A stretch of 8,192 nt of DNA. Source: Fidelibacterota bacterium (GTDB lineage: Bacteria > Fidelibacterota > Marinisomatia > Marinisomatales > UBA1611). A program made the position numbers and the translations under genes. The notes under the pieces were generated by a model that saw nothing but the letters and a program-made list of their open reading frames with translations, was not told the DNA's origin and did no database searches. The stretch's first letter is position 1. The number at the start of each line of letters is the position of its first letter. Positions 1-6,697 of this stretch are shown piece by piece. Location: contig DQOT01000377.1 in assembly GCA_015658495.1 (NCBI GenBank), forward strand, positions 1 through 8,192, given 5' to 3'.

Positions 1-2835
1 AATAAAGGCGGTGGTATTTATTTGCAGAATAATTCGAGTGCGACATTAAATAAATTAACGATTGTGAATAATTCCGCTATAAATGGCGGCGGTATTTCTC
101 TGAATTCATCAAACCCGACAATTACCAATATGGTTATTTCCGATAACAGCGCTGATTCAACCGGTGGTGCTGTTGCCATGTACAGTAATTCAAATCCAGG
201 GGTTTATAACGCAGTGATCTATGATAATTATGCCGGTCTATTTGGCGGAGCTATGCAAATATCTAGATCGAATCCAATGATCGGCAATTCTACAATTATT
301 GCTAACCATGGGGAGTTCCACGGCGGCGCTTTGCATCTGACAGATGAATCTGAAGTTGTAGTAACTAATTCAATTCTTTATGAAAATATACCGGAACAAT
401 TTTTTATCAATGATCCTGAAGATTCACTAACTGTTTCCTTCTCCGATGTTGAGGGAAATTTCGATGCAGTGGATTATTCCCATGAGTCAGAAAGTGTAAG
501 TACGTCATTGGTTACCTGGGCACAATCAAATATCGATGTGAATCCATTATTCAGCGATGCCAGCAATGACGAATACAGTTTGTCTGATTATTCTATGGCC
601 ATCGGTGTGGGGAGCAGTGTGAACAGTTTTAATTCGGATATCAATGGCTGGAATAGACCATCACCTACTGGATCTGATCCCGATATGGGTGCTTATGAAA
701 ATCTACGATCTATACCAGATGTATGGCTTACCCTGGTAAATGATCAATTTTTTATAAATGAGGATTCGACTCTTTTATTCAATCCCGTCTTGAATGATAG
801 TATTGTAAACATACACCTAGTTGATCTTGCTATAGTTGACTCTGCCAATCACGGTATCTTGCAAATAGCGAGTGATTCGACTATTTCTTATCAGCCAGAC
901 CAAAATTATTTTGGGAAGGATACGATATTATACGCCTTTGATAATGCCGAACGTCGCGATTCCGCTTTAACCATCATAACCATTTATATGCTGGAAGACG
1001 ACCCACCAGTAATAACGTCCTCGGCCACATCCTTTGCGGTTGAGGATGAAACCTATAATTATTTATATGATGGGTATGATCCGGATATTGGCACAAACCG
1101 CTGGGAGATTGAGAACGTGCCTACCTGGCTTTCAATGGAAAATGACAGTATCATTGGAATACCGCTGGAAGGCGATCTAGATACCAGTTTTCTGCTTATT
1201 TATTCTGATTCGTATTTTTCTGATACACTTGAAATAGGAATTTTTGTCACGCCTGTGAATGATCCGCCCGAGATAAAATCTGCTGATTCCATTCTCGTTG
1301 ACGAGTCAGAATATTACGTTTATCATGCCTCCGCTGAAGATCCAGAAGATTCTATCCTTACCTGGATCTTTAGCGATTTACCAACGTGGATGAGTACGGC
1401 AGGAGACAGCTCTTTTGGAACACCCATCGAAGGTGCCCCTGACACCAGTTTTCGTATAATGGTATCGGACGGCGAATATTGGGATAGTACATTAATTTTT
1501 GTAGATGTTATTCCGTATGATGATCTTCCAGTTATTACATCATCAGATTCATTATTAGCAATCGAAGATGAATTTGTAACCTTTAATTTTGCGGGATATG
1601 ACCCGGAAGGGTTGCCCATTTTGTGGTCCGTGAACCACTTACCAAGTTGGTTATCTATGGAAGGCGACGACGTTTCCGGTATTCCACGCGAGGGCGATTT
1701 TGACACATTATTTACACTTTTTGCTTCAGATGGTACGCTTAATGATTCATTAGTAATTGGTGTATATGTCACTCCGGTAAATGATGTACCCATGATAACA
1801 TCGCACAATATTGATACTGCTTATGTGGATGAATACTTCGTTTATTATCCCTTGGCTACTGATCCGGAAGATTCTACCCTTACCTGGGTCTTCAGCGATT
1901 TACCAACGTGGATGAGTACGGCAGGGGACAGTCTATATGGCCTGGTGGCAAGAGGCAGTGACGACACCTTGTTTACAGTTGTTGTTTCGGATGGGGAACT
2001 GGCTGATACATTGGATGTCATGCTTGAGGTCATTGATATTAATTATCCACCGGAAATCGCCTTTATGCAACTTGTTGGCGAATATCATGATGATATAGAG
2101 CTTTCTTTTAATTTATATGATTTTGACGATGATGACCTTGATTACGATATTAGTTTTACTACTGATGGTATTACCTGGAATAATGCCATTGTTAGTGAAC
2201 AGAGTGGTATCGCTGGGCAGGATACAATGACCGTAATATGGCATTCAATGTCAGATCTTGATGGAATATATAATTCAAACGTGCAGGTGAAGATTTTTGC
2301 ATACGACCTAGATACTGATACATTGCAAACACCAGATGATACATCTTCAATATTAATCTCTGACCTCTTTGCGGTTGATAATCATATTGGCTCATTGAGT
2401 GTTTCAATGGCAGAAACAATGGATGAATATTTTGGTGATATTGAGTTAACCTATGCAATTGAAGATACAACCGAGGATCTCTATGCGATCAATATGAACT
2501 ATTCTCTTGATAATGGGAATTCCTGGCATCCAGCTACACTTCAAGACAATCTGACTGGATTAAGTGTCGTAGATTATCTTGATTCACTCACTTGGATATC
2601 TGATGATGATTTGTTTAATACAGATACAAACATATTGCTGGAAGTATCAATATCAGATGGCTGGCAATATACTGCATCAAGTCAGATAGCTATTCATTTT
2701 GATAACCAGGTCTTACCGTTATTAACCACTGTTCAACCCGACACCGGTCAATATATGTACTGGTACGATCAGATTACTCTCACATTTACTGGTCAAATGG
2801 ATCTTGAATCCTATTCAGATGGTGTAATACTTTAA
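1..2835 (+). CDS. Large modular T9SS-type surface protein, N-terminal portion (5' end cut by window, ends at in-frame TAA)
   Basis: The frame is open from base 1 (reading N-K-G-G-G-I-Y) and the true start lies outside the window; the TTG at 22 is only an internal codon. Modules in order: a right-handed parallel beta-helix (about 7-400) with GG-containing coils; a DPDMGAYE motif near 676-699, as seen at the end of 'choice-of-anchor' beta-helix regions; a cadherin/VCBS-like module with NYFGKDTILYAFDN (about 718-1002); four 87-residue He_PIG-like Ig modules (1003-2046); two fibronectin-like modules with TTDGITWNNA and SLDNGNSWHPA signatures (about 2047-2709); and the first half of an SbsA-like Ig module (from about 2710, with ITLTFTGQMD). 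The TAA at 2833-2835 breaks this last module mid-fold, and the same frame continues to 4002. Composition is rich in Asp and Ser and poor in Lys, as expected of an extracellular protein. The specific ligand or function is not recognisable; adhesion or cell-surface scaffolding is an inference from the modules. Confidence 0.85.
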   Translation, partial: NKGGGIYLQNNSSATLNKLTIVNNSAINGGGISLNSSNPTITNMVISDNSADSTGGAVAMYSNSNPGVYNAVIYDNYAGLFGGAMQISRSNPMIGNSTIIANHGEFHGGALHLTDESEVVVTNSILYENIPEQFFINDPEDSLTVSFSDVEGNFDAVDYSHESESVSTSLVTWAQSNIDVNPLFSDASNDEYSLSDYSMAIGVGSSVNSFNSDINGWNRPSPTGSDPDMGAYENLRSIPDVWLTLVNDQFFINEDSTLLFNPVLNDSIVNIHLVDLAIVDSANHGILQIASDSTISYQPDQNYFGKDTILYAFDNAERRDSALTIITIYMLEDDPPVITSSATSFAVEDETYNYLYDGYDPDIGTNRWEIENVPTWLSMENDSIIGIPLEGDLDTSFLLIYSDSYFSDTLEIGIFVTPVNDPPEIKSADSILVDESEYYVYHASAEDPEDSILTWIFSDLPTWMSTAGDSSFGTPIEGAPDTSFRIMVSDGEYWDSTLIFVDVIPYDDLPVITSSDSLLAIEDEFVTFNFAGYDPEGLPILWSVNHLPSWLSMEGDDVSGIPREGDFDTLFTLFASDGTLNDSLVIGVYVTPVNDVPMITSHNIDTAYVDEYFVYYPLATDPEDSTLTWVFSDLPTWMSTAGDSLYGLVARGSDDTLFTVVVSDGELADTLDVMLEVIDINYPPEIAFMQLVGEYHDDIELSFNLYDFDDDDLDYDISFTTDGITWNNAIVSEQSGIAGQDTMTVIWHSMSDLDGIYNSNVQVKIFAYDLDTDTLQTPDDTSSILISDLFAVDNHIGSLSVSMAETMDEYFGDIELTYAIEDTTEDLYAINMNYSLDNGNSWHPATLQDNLTGLSVVDYLDSLTWISDDDLFNTDTNILLEVSISDGWQYTASSQIAIHFDNQVLPLLTTVQPDTGQYMYWYDQITLTFTGQMDLESYSDGVIL
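7..400 (+). repeat. Beta-helix coil repeats with a 26-27 residue period
   Basis: Gly-Gly pairs recur at bases 7, 85, 163, 244 and 322, giving spacings of 78, 78, 81 and 78 bases (26, 26, 27 and 26 residues). Between them are Asn-rich turns and alternating small or aliphatic residues (for example NGGGISLNSSNPTITNMVIS). This regular coil pattern is that of right-handed parallel beta-helix proteins, including the polymorphic outer-membrane/pectate-lyase-like class. The array enters from the left edge, so its total number of coils is unknown. The right limit is approximate. Confidence 0.75.
1339..1410 (+). repeat. Near-identical DNA segment in unit 2, matching 1861-1932 in unit 4
   Basis: Aligned by eye at an offset of 522 bases, this 72-base segment differs from 1861-1932 at 6 positions. 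It includes an uninterrupted identical run of about 30 bases covering the codons for SDLPTWMSTAG. Identity falls off sharply just after 1410/1932 and more gradually upstream (18 of the preceding 27 bases match). Most of the differences are synonymous transitions. This indicates a fairly recent duplication, or gene conversion between the two modules. Confidence 0.85.
1861..1932 (+). repeat. Near-identical DNA segment in unit 4, partner of 1339-1410
   Basis: This is the second copy of the 72-base segment described for 1339-1410, exactly two 261-base units downstream. The two copies also give a shared shadow peptide on the opposite strand, a trivial consequence of the repeat. Confidence 0.85.
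2833..2835 (+). other. In-frame TAA interrupting the surface-protein gene
   Basis: Reading in the frame of both flanking segments gives GTA ATA CTT TAA AGC GAC CAG. The frame is the same before and after, so a substitution (or a single-base sequence error), not an indel, explains the stop. One-base changes of TAA to AAA, CAA, GAA, TTA, TCA, TAT or TAC would restore a gene continuous through 4002. The standard code is in use: TAA also terminates porX at 5611-5613 and rimI at 7135-7137. Confidence 0.9.
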
Positions 2836-3057
2836 AGCGACCAGCGCGGAGTACTTGAATACGACGCAGAATTCATTCAAGGTAATGAAGTAGCGCAATT
2901 AATAATCACTCCAGTAGAGAATTATTACGCTGACGAACAAATACAAATATCAATCAATCAACAGCTCCATGATGTGTGGAATAACTCATTTGACGGCAAT
3001 GGTAATGGTGATCCTGATGGTGAAGTAGATGACGATACAATTCTATTCACTATAAAC

Positions 3058-3258
3058 CTGTTAGGTGATTATGATAGATCCAGTCTAGTTGATTTTGAAG
3101 ACCTTGTTGCCCTGCAGCAGAATTGGTGGGATGAAACCGTTACGCCAGCGGACGAAATTGGTCCTGCTACAGGTACACCGCCCTTTATGCAAATCCAGCC
3201 TGATTCGAAAATGGATTTTGAAGACCTGATGATATTTGTTCAGATGTGGAACTGGTCT
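3058..3258 (+). other. Dockerin-like duplicated calcium-loop module
   Basis: Two related segments occur about 41 residues apart. The first reads GDYDRSSLVDFEDLVALQQNW and the second, more degenerate, reads QPDSKMDFEDLMIFVQMWNW. Both share (V/M)DFEDL followed by a hydrophobic helix ending in an aromatic, like the Asp/Asn loop-helix units of dockerin type I domains. The second loop has lost most of the acidic ligand positions. This is the kind of module usually seen as two tandem EF-hand-like motifs; the call is by motif recognition only. Confidence 0.55.
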
Positions 3259-3363
3259 ACCGGGTTTGATTATGATGGAGGTAGAATTGCTAGGAGTAGC
3301 CAAACTAAAGAAAATTATGCCAAGATCTCAGCTAGTTACCCGCCACCGCAAGTTGGTGATGAT

Positions 3364-3711
3364 GTGGAAGAACTATACTTATATGTAGATTTCGATTCGA
3401 TTCAAGCTGTTGGGGCCCTAGGTTTGGAAATATCGTATGATCCAGAAGTAATTGAATATGTAGATCAGTCATCGCGATTTGACCAGTACTGGACAGAATT
3501 ATCTTACCATGATTCAGCAAATCACCGTATAGTTATACAGCTGGCAGATTTGGATCAGGAAATCCGTATTCAGCCTATGAATAAGCAGGTCAAGCTGAAG
3601 TTCCGTCGGTTGGTAGATACAGAGACTGAAGTTATCTGGGGAATCGATCTGCGTGATCGCGCTGGAAGGATCCGGGAAGTTTTTACTCAATCATACAAAT
3701 TCAGTACAACA
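3364..3711 (+). other. Cohesin-like beta-sandwich module
   Basis: The segment begins with alternating hydrophobic strands (ELYLYVDFDSIQAVGALG) followed by LEISYDPEVIEYV. That follows the cohesin-type pattern in which a strand on a 'gal.~.l.yDp.vl.' consensus is followed by a loop. Later strands read HRIVIQLADLD and KQVKLKFRRLVDTETEVIW, the latter resembling the 'l..l.F.~' strand of cohesins. It lies between the dockerin-like pair and the sorting domain. Family membership is tentative. Confidence 0.45.
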
Positions 3712-3717
3712 GCACCG

Positions 3718-3999
3718 CTGCCTGAACAATATGCGCTTCATCAGAATTATCCAAATCCATTTAATCCCAGTACAACCATCCGCTATGACTTGCCGGAGGA
3801 CAGTCATATTCACATTGCGATCTACAATATTTTAGGACAGGAAGTTCGAGTCCTCGTTGATGGATTTGAGCCTGCTGGTTTCAGGTCAATCCGCTGGCAT
3901 GGAAAAGATAATTTCAATCGCAATGTCAGCGCTGGTGTGTATTTTTTACTCATGGAATCAAAGGATTTCACGCTGACAAGAAAATTGATACTTTTGAAG
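3718..3999 (+). other. T9SS type A C-terminal sorting domain
   Basis: The last 94 residues carry the hallmark order LPEQYALHQNYPNPFNPST, then IRYDLPE, then IYNILGQEVRVLV, then AG..SIRWHGKDN, then SAGVYFLLM and a terminal RKLILLK. This matches the type A sorting domain that directs proteins across the outer membrane through the type IX secretion system, where it is normally cleaved and the protein released or anchored. It lies downstream of the in-frame stop, so a protein terminated at 2833 would lose it. Confidence 0.93.
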
Positions 4000-4056
4000 T
4001 AGGCATAATCAGCCCTTCTGACTTTTTTCCCACGGCAGTAATTTCACCCATCGATT

Positions 4057-5613
4057 ATGACAAATTCACGAGGTAATATATTATGGGTTGATGATGAGGT
4101 CGATCATCTCAAGCCACATATTCTTTTTTTAGAGGATAAAGGATTTAACATTAGTTTGGCGACCAATGGACCAGATGCAATTGCTTTGGTCAAAGATGAG
4201 ACATACAATCTGGTCCTTATGGACCAATTCATGCCTGGTCAGGATGGTATAGAAACGGTTCGTCAATTAAGTGAATTACGGCCTAATCTGCCGGTGATCA
4301 TGATTACCAAAAGTGAAGAAGAATGGCTCATGGATGAAGCTATTTCTCAGAAAATTGCACAGTATCTGATCAAACCAGTAAGTCCAACCCAGATATTTAT
4401 GGCTTGCAAACAGGTCCTGGAAGACACCAAGATTCGTGAAGAAAAAGTTACCAGCGGGTACTTGAAAGAATTCCAGCATATTGAGAGCAGGTTGCAAGAG
4501 GATCTACAGGCTCACGAATGGTGGGATATATATAATAGATTATCTAAATGGCAACTCAACTTTGACGAACATAAGGACATAGGGTTGGGGAATATACTTG
4601 CTGAACAAATTCATACTTGTAATCGCGAATTTGTAAAATTCGTTGACGAAAATTATTGTAATTGGGTCAGCAGTTCTAACCGTCCAAACCTGTCGGTGGA
4701 TGTTGTTCCTGAATTTGTGATACCTATTTTGCGGAAGGATAAAAAAGTTTGTCTCATTGTGGTTGATGCTTTACGGCATGATCAATTTCTAACCATCCTG
4801 CCGGAAATAGGACAATATTTCAACATAGACATTGGTTACCAAATGTCACTATTGCCCTCCGCCACGCCATTTAGTCGGAATGCGATCTTTTCGGGATTAT
4901 TTACCGATGAATTCTGTCGAAAGTACCCGCAGCAATTGGAATTGATGAAGTCTGAAGCTTCCAGTTTGAATAAATATGAAGCTTTATTTCTGGAAGACCA
5001 GTTAAAGAGAAACCAGTTGGAAAATAAAAATGTGATTTACCATAAGATCAATGTTGCCGAAGAAGGCCAGCGTTTTCAAAAACATTTATCTGATTACAAA
5101 CAATCAGATTTAATGGCCATTGTAGTAAACTTTGTTGATATGCTGGCGCATAAGCGCTCCGAATCCGATGTTTTGAAAGAAATGGTGCCTGATGAATCAG
5201 GATATCGTTTTGCGGTGCGTACCTGGTTTGAGAATTCATGGTTATACCGTACCCTGCGTGAATTGAGTGAAAGTGACTTTACAGTGGTCATCACAAGCGA
5301 CCATGGTACTGTTCGCGTTCAGCGTGGTGTTTTGGTTGGTGCAGATCGAGAAACTTCCAGTGGTGTTCGCTATAAGTATGGACGAAACTTGAATTCCAAG
5401 GAAAAAAATGCACTGATAATTCGTAAACCATCAGATTACCGGTTACCGGAATTGGTGCATCAGACCAATTATCTTGTGGCCAAGGATGACGTGTTTTTTC
5501 TTTATCCAAACCAACAGCATCGCTATCAGGGTAAGCTTAAAGGAAGTTTCCAGCATGGGGGTATATCCATGGAAGAGATCATGGTTCCAGTCGTGACCAT
5601 GAGAGGCTATTAA
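4057..5613 (+). CDS. porX: PorX: response regulator with PglZ/alkaline-phosphatase-type effector domain, T9SS regulator
   Basis: The 518-residue length matches PorX proteins of Bacteroidota. An N-terminal receiver domain (about 7-122) has the acidic pair D12-D13, phospho-acceptor D56 (VLMDQFMPGQDG), T84 and K106 (LIKPVS). A helical linker (about 123-215) follows. The C-terminal PglZ domain of the alkaline phosphatase superfamily (about 225-518) retains plausible metal ligands D237 (IVVDALRHD), D361 and H365 (NFVDMLAHKR), D415-H416 (ITSDHG) and H500 (FQHGGISMEE), with T270 (LPSATPFSRN) as the nucleophile. In Porphyromonas gingivalis and relatives, PorX works with the sensor PorY to control T9SS genes, and its effector domain has been described as a phosphodiesterase acting on oligonucleotides. 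ATG at 4057 puts the receiver strand at the usual distance; no clear Shine-Dalgarno precedes it. It follows a T9SS cargo gene by 54 bases and overlaps tsaE by one base. No PorY-type histidine kinase lies in the window. Confidence 0.93.
   Translation: MTNSRGNILWVDDEVDHLKPHILFLEDKGFNISLATNGPDAIALVKDETYNLVLMDQFMPGQDGIETVRQLSELRPNLPVIMITKSEEEWLMDEAISQKIAQYLIKPVSPTQIFMACKQVLEDTKIREEKVTSGYLKEFQHIESRLQEDLQAHEWWDIYNRLSKWQLNFDEHKDIGLGNILAEQIHTCNREFVKFVDENYCNWVSSSNRPNLSVDVVPEFVIPILRKDKKVCLIVVDALRHDQFLTILPEIGQYFNIDIGYQMSLLPSATPFSRNAIFSGLFTDEFCRKYPQQLELMKSEASSLNKYEALFLEDQLKRNQLENKNVIYHKINVAEEGQRFQKHLSDYKQSDLMAIVVNFVDMLAHKRSESDVLKEMVPDESGYRFAVRTWFENSWLYRTLRELSESDFTVVITSDHGTVRVQRGVLVGADRETSSGVRYKYGRNLNSKEKNALIIRKPSDYRLPELVHQTNYLVAKDDVFFLYPNQQHRYQGKLKGSFQHGGISMEEIMVPVVTMRGY
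5601..5606 (+). promoter_or_regulatory. Probable ribosome binding site for tsaE
   Basis: GAGAGG lies inside the last codons of porX with a six-base spacer to the ATG at 5613. It is one of only two recognisable Shine-Dalgarno-like sequences in the operon and supports restart at the TAATG overlap. Confidence 0.5.
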
Positions 5614-6053
5614 TGTCACCCCGTGTATATCGATGTACCTCTGTTACTGAAACACAGTCTTTTGCCGCAGATCTGGCGAATTCTTTGCCAACAGGGATAG
5701 TAATTGCACTTATCGGAAACCTTGGATCTGGTAAAACTACCTTCACTCAAGGTTTTGCTAAGGGGCTCGGAATAAGTGAACATGTTGGGTCACCTACTTT
5801 CAAATTAGTTAGTGAATACGATTGTGAAAAGGGTAAGCTAATTCATGTAGATGCTTATCGCCTAAACGGAATCGATGATTTTTTGAATATTGGTGGCGTA
5901 GATATCCTAGCGACTCCCAGCGCGATGATTCTCATTGAATGGGCAGATAAGCTTGAGACAATTCTGCCACCGGATGCGATACGGATTTCATTTGAGAGAG
6001 TATTGGATGTGGAAAATGAAAGAATGATTTCCATAAATGGATTAAGTAAATGA
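5613..6053 (+). CDS. tsaE: TsaE, ATPase subunit of the tRNA t6A37 threonylcarbamoyl transfer complex
   Basis: This 146-residue protein has the small P-loop fold of TsaE. Walker A is GNLGSGKTT (35-43), switch-like SPTF is at 60-63, HVDAYRL is at 78-84 and IEWAD (Walker B-like region) is at 108-112. The length is normal for the family. TsaE works in the cytoplasm with TsaB and TsaD to transfer threonylcarbamoyl from threonylcarbamoyl-AMP to adenosine 37 of ANN-decoding tRNAs; its ATP hydrolysis resets the complex. The ATG overlaps the porX stop codon (TAATG), and a purine-rich GAGAGG at 5601-5606 lies six bases upstream, so the start is well supported. The tsaB gene begins inside its last codons. 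TsaD and TsaC are not in the window. Confidence 0.95.
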   Translation: MSPRVYRCTSVTETQSFAADLANSLPTGIVIALIGNLGSGKTTFTQGFAKGLGISEHVGSPTFKLVSEYDCEKGKLIHVDAYRLNGIDDFLNIGGVDILATPSAMILIEWADKLETILPPDAIRISFERVLDVENERMISINGLSK

Positions 6054-6697
6054 AAATCCTGGCGATTGAAACAGCTACTGAAATTTGTGGAGTATCCTAT
6101 ATTGAAGATGGTAATGTAATTGCCACAGTAGAGGAAAACATCCCCCGGCAACATGCAAAATCACTTCCATTATTTTATGAAAAACTCGTTGCCAATACAG
6201 GACTGATATTATCTGATTTAGATGGAATTGCGATCTCAATTGGGCCAGGATCATTCACCGGGTTACGGATCGGTTTAAGTTACAGTAAAGGACTGGCTTT
6301 TGGTCAGGGTTTGCCATTAATTCCTGTACCGACTTTAACGGCATTAATGGATTCTGGCGGTGAATATTCGGGGGCAGGTTTAGTGCTTTTATATTCCCAC
6401 AGGGATATTGTTTATGCACAAAATTTTACCTGGGATAATGCTTCAATTCCGCAAAATGATCCAGGTCCGTATCAATGGGATGATATCAAGAGGAAAATCA
6501 AAAAAATGGATCATGTGGTCCATTGGGGTTGTGATCAATTTATAAATGATTTGAACAATATTCAGCAAGGAAATCCATCGGCTGTGATTATTTCTATATT
6601 AGCCCACCAACATTTCGATGAATGGGTAATCAATAAACCTTATGATCTCGTACCCAATTATATTTCACCATTTGAAGTTGGAGAAAGGAAACATTGA
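6050..6697 (+). CDS. tsaB: TsaB, partner subunit of TsaD in tRNA t6A37 formation
   Basis: The N-terminus MKILAIETAT and the segment SIGPGSFTGLRIGLSYSKGLA (64-84) are diagnostic of TsaB, an ASKHA-fold protein that dimerises with the catalytic TsaD and binds TsaE. The length of 215 residues is at the short end of, but within, the family range. The C-terminal half is more divergent, with LYSHRDIVYAQNF in place of the usual 'DARr.evY' region; this is normal for TsaB, which has lost the catalytic metal site. The ATG overlaps the tsaE stop by four bases (ATGA). No Shine-Dalgarno is visible, so translation probably couples to tsaE. The stop is shared in a TTGA overlap with the following acetyltransferase gene. 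Confidence 0.94.
   Translation: MKILAIETATEICGVSYIEDGNVIATVEENIPRQHAKSLPLFYEKLVANTGLILSDLDGIAISIGPGSFTGLRIGLSYSKGLAFGQGLPLIPVPTLTALMDSGGEYSGAGLVLLYSHRDIVYAQNFTWDNASIPQNDPGPYQWDDIKRKIKKMDHVVHWGCDQFINDLNNIQQGNPSAVIISILAHQHFDEWVINKPYDLVPNYISPFEVGERKH
6680..6689 (+). promoter_or_regulatory. Ribosome binding site for rimI, supporting a TTG start
   Basis: GGAGAAAGGA, followed by four bases and TTG at 6694, is the best Shine-Dalgarno-like sequence in the operon. It lies within the last codons of tsaB. It decides in favour of the rare TTG start, which also preserves the conserved first strand of the acetyltransferase. Confidence 0.65.

Larger units (their letters stand above)
1003..2046 (+). repeat. 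Four tandem 261-bp units encoding 87-residue Ig-like (He_PIG-type) modules, A-B-A-B pattern
   Basis: Units start at 1003, 1264, 1525 and 1786 and the next module starts at 2047, so every unit is exactly 261 bases. Each opens with (P/L/V)P-x-I-x-S and contains a W-x-(x)3-(L/V)P-(T/S)-W-(L/M)-S core, a D-T-x-F strand and a late SD or SDG. Units 1 and 3 share WLSME and an EGD.DT stretch and end in VTPVND. Units 2 and 4 share DPEDS, FSDLPTWMSTAGDS and SDGE. The pattern fits duplication of a two-module block of 522 bases. The family assignment to putative Ig (He_PIG) is by motif recall; the exact repeat period is read directly. Confidence 0.85.
2836..4002 (+). pseudogene. C-terminal portion of the interrupted surface protein: Ig remainder, dockerin-like pair, cohesin-like module, T9SS sorting domain
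   Basis: This continues the upstream frame directly after the TAA at 2833-2835, with no frameshift and no further stop until TAG at 4000-4002. The first residues (SDQRGVLEYDAEF, then LIITPVENYYADEQ) complete the SbsA-like Ig module begun upstream, so this is not a separate gene by origin. The first usable start codon is GTG at 2974 (V-W-N-N-S-F-D-G). A product from there would lack a signal peptide and could not reach T9SS. Later modules are a calcium-loop, dockerin-like pair (about 3058-3258), a cohesin-like beta-sandwich (about 3364-3711, with LGLEISYDPEVIEYV) and a type A T9SS sorting domain (3718-3999). The intact distal modules argue that the stop is recent, is an error, or is bypassed. 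Whether a given assembly calls this one gene, two genes or a pseudogene depends on treatment of that one codon. Confidence 0.75.

Noticed and set aside
1323..2033. Two minus-strand open frames (1323-1808 and 1845-2033) whose peptides share a long similar stretch
   Set aside because: They lie antisense to the repeat modules, and the shared peptide is simply the complement of the near-identical patch at 1339-1410 and 1861-1932. They have no start context, domain or independent coding signal.
2833..2835. Stop codon reassignment explaining the in-frame TAA
   Set aside because: TAA ends porX and rimI, and TGA ends tsaE, tsaB and accD, all at family-typical lengths, so the standard code is in use.
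3653..3835. Short plus-strand open frame in another frame within the C-terminal region
   Set aside because: It overlaps the well-supported sorting-domain reading frame and shows no recognisable features.
2974..4002. Independent gene starting at GTG 2974
   Set aside because: The same frame is open back to the TAA at 2833, and those upstream codons complete an Ig module. There is no signal peptide or Shine-Dalgarno, so it is the tail of the interrupted gene.
3985..4009. Sigma-70-like promoter for porX (TTGATA ... CATAAT)
   Set aside because: The spacer is only 13 bases, too short for a standard promoter, and the upstream element lies inside coding sequence. No Bacteroidota-type promoter is clear either.
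4009..4028. Rho-independent terminator after the surface-protein gene
   Set aside because: Only a four-base stem (TCAG/CTGA) with a five-base loop precedes a run of six T. This is too weak to call, though it is the only candidate in the gap.
4731..5613. PglZ domain as part of a phage-defence (BREX) system
   Set aside because: The domain is fused to a receiver domain in the 518-residue PorX layout, and there is no BREX methylase, PglX or Lon-like neighbour. PorX is the better explanation.
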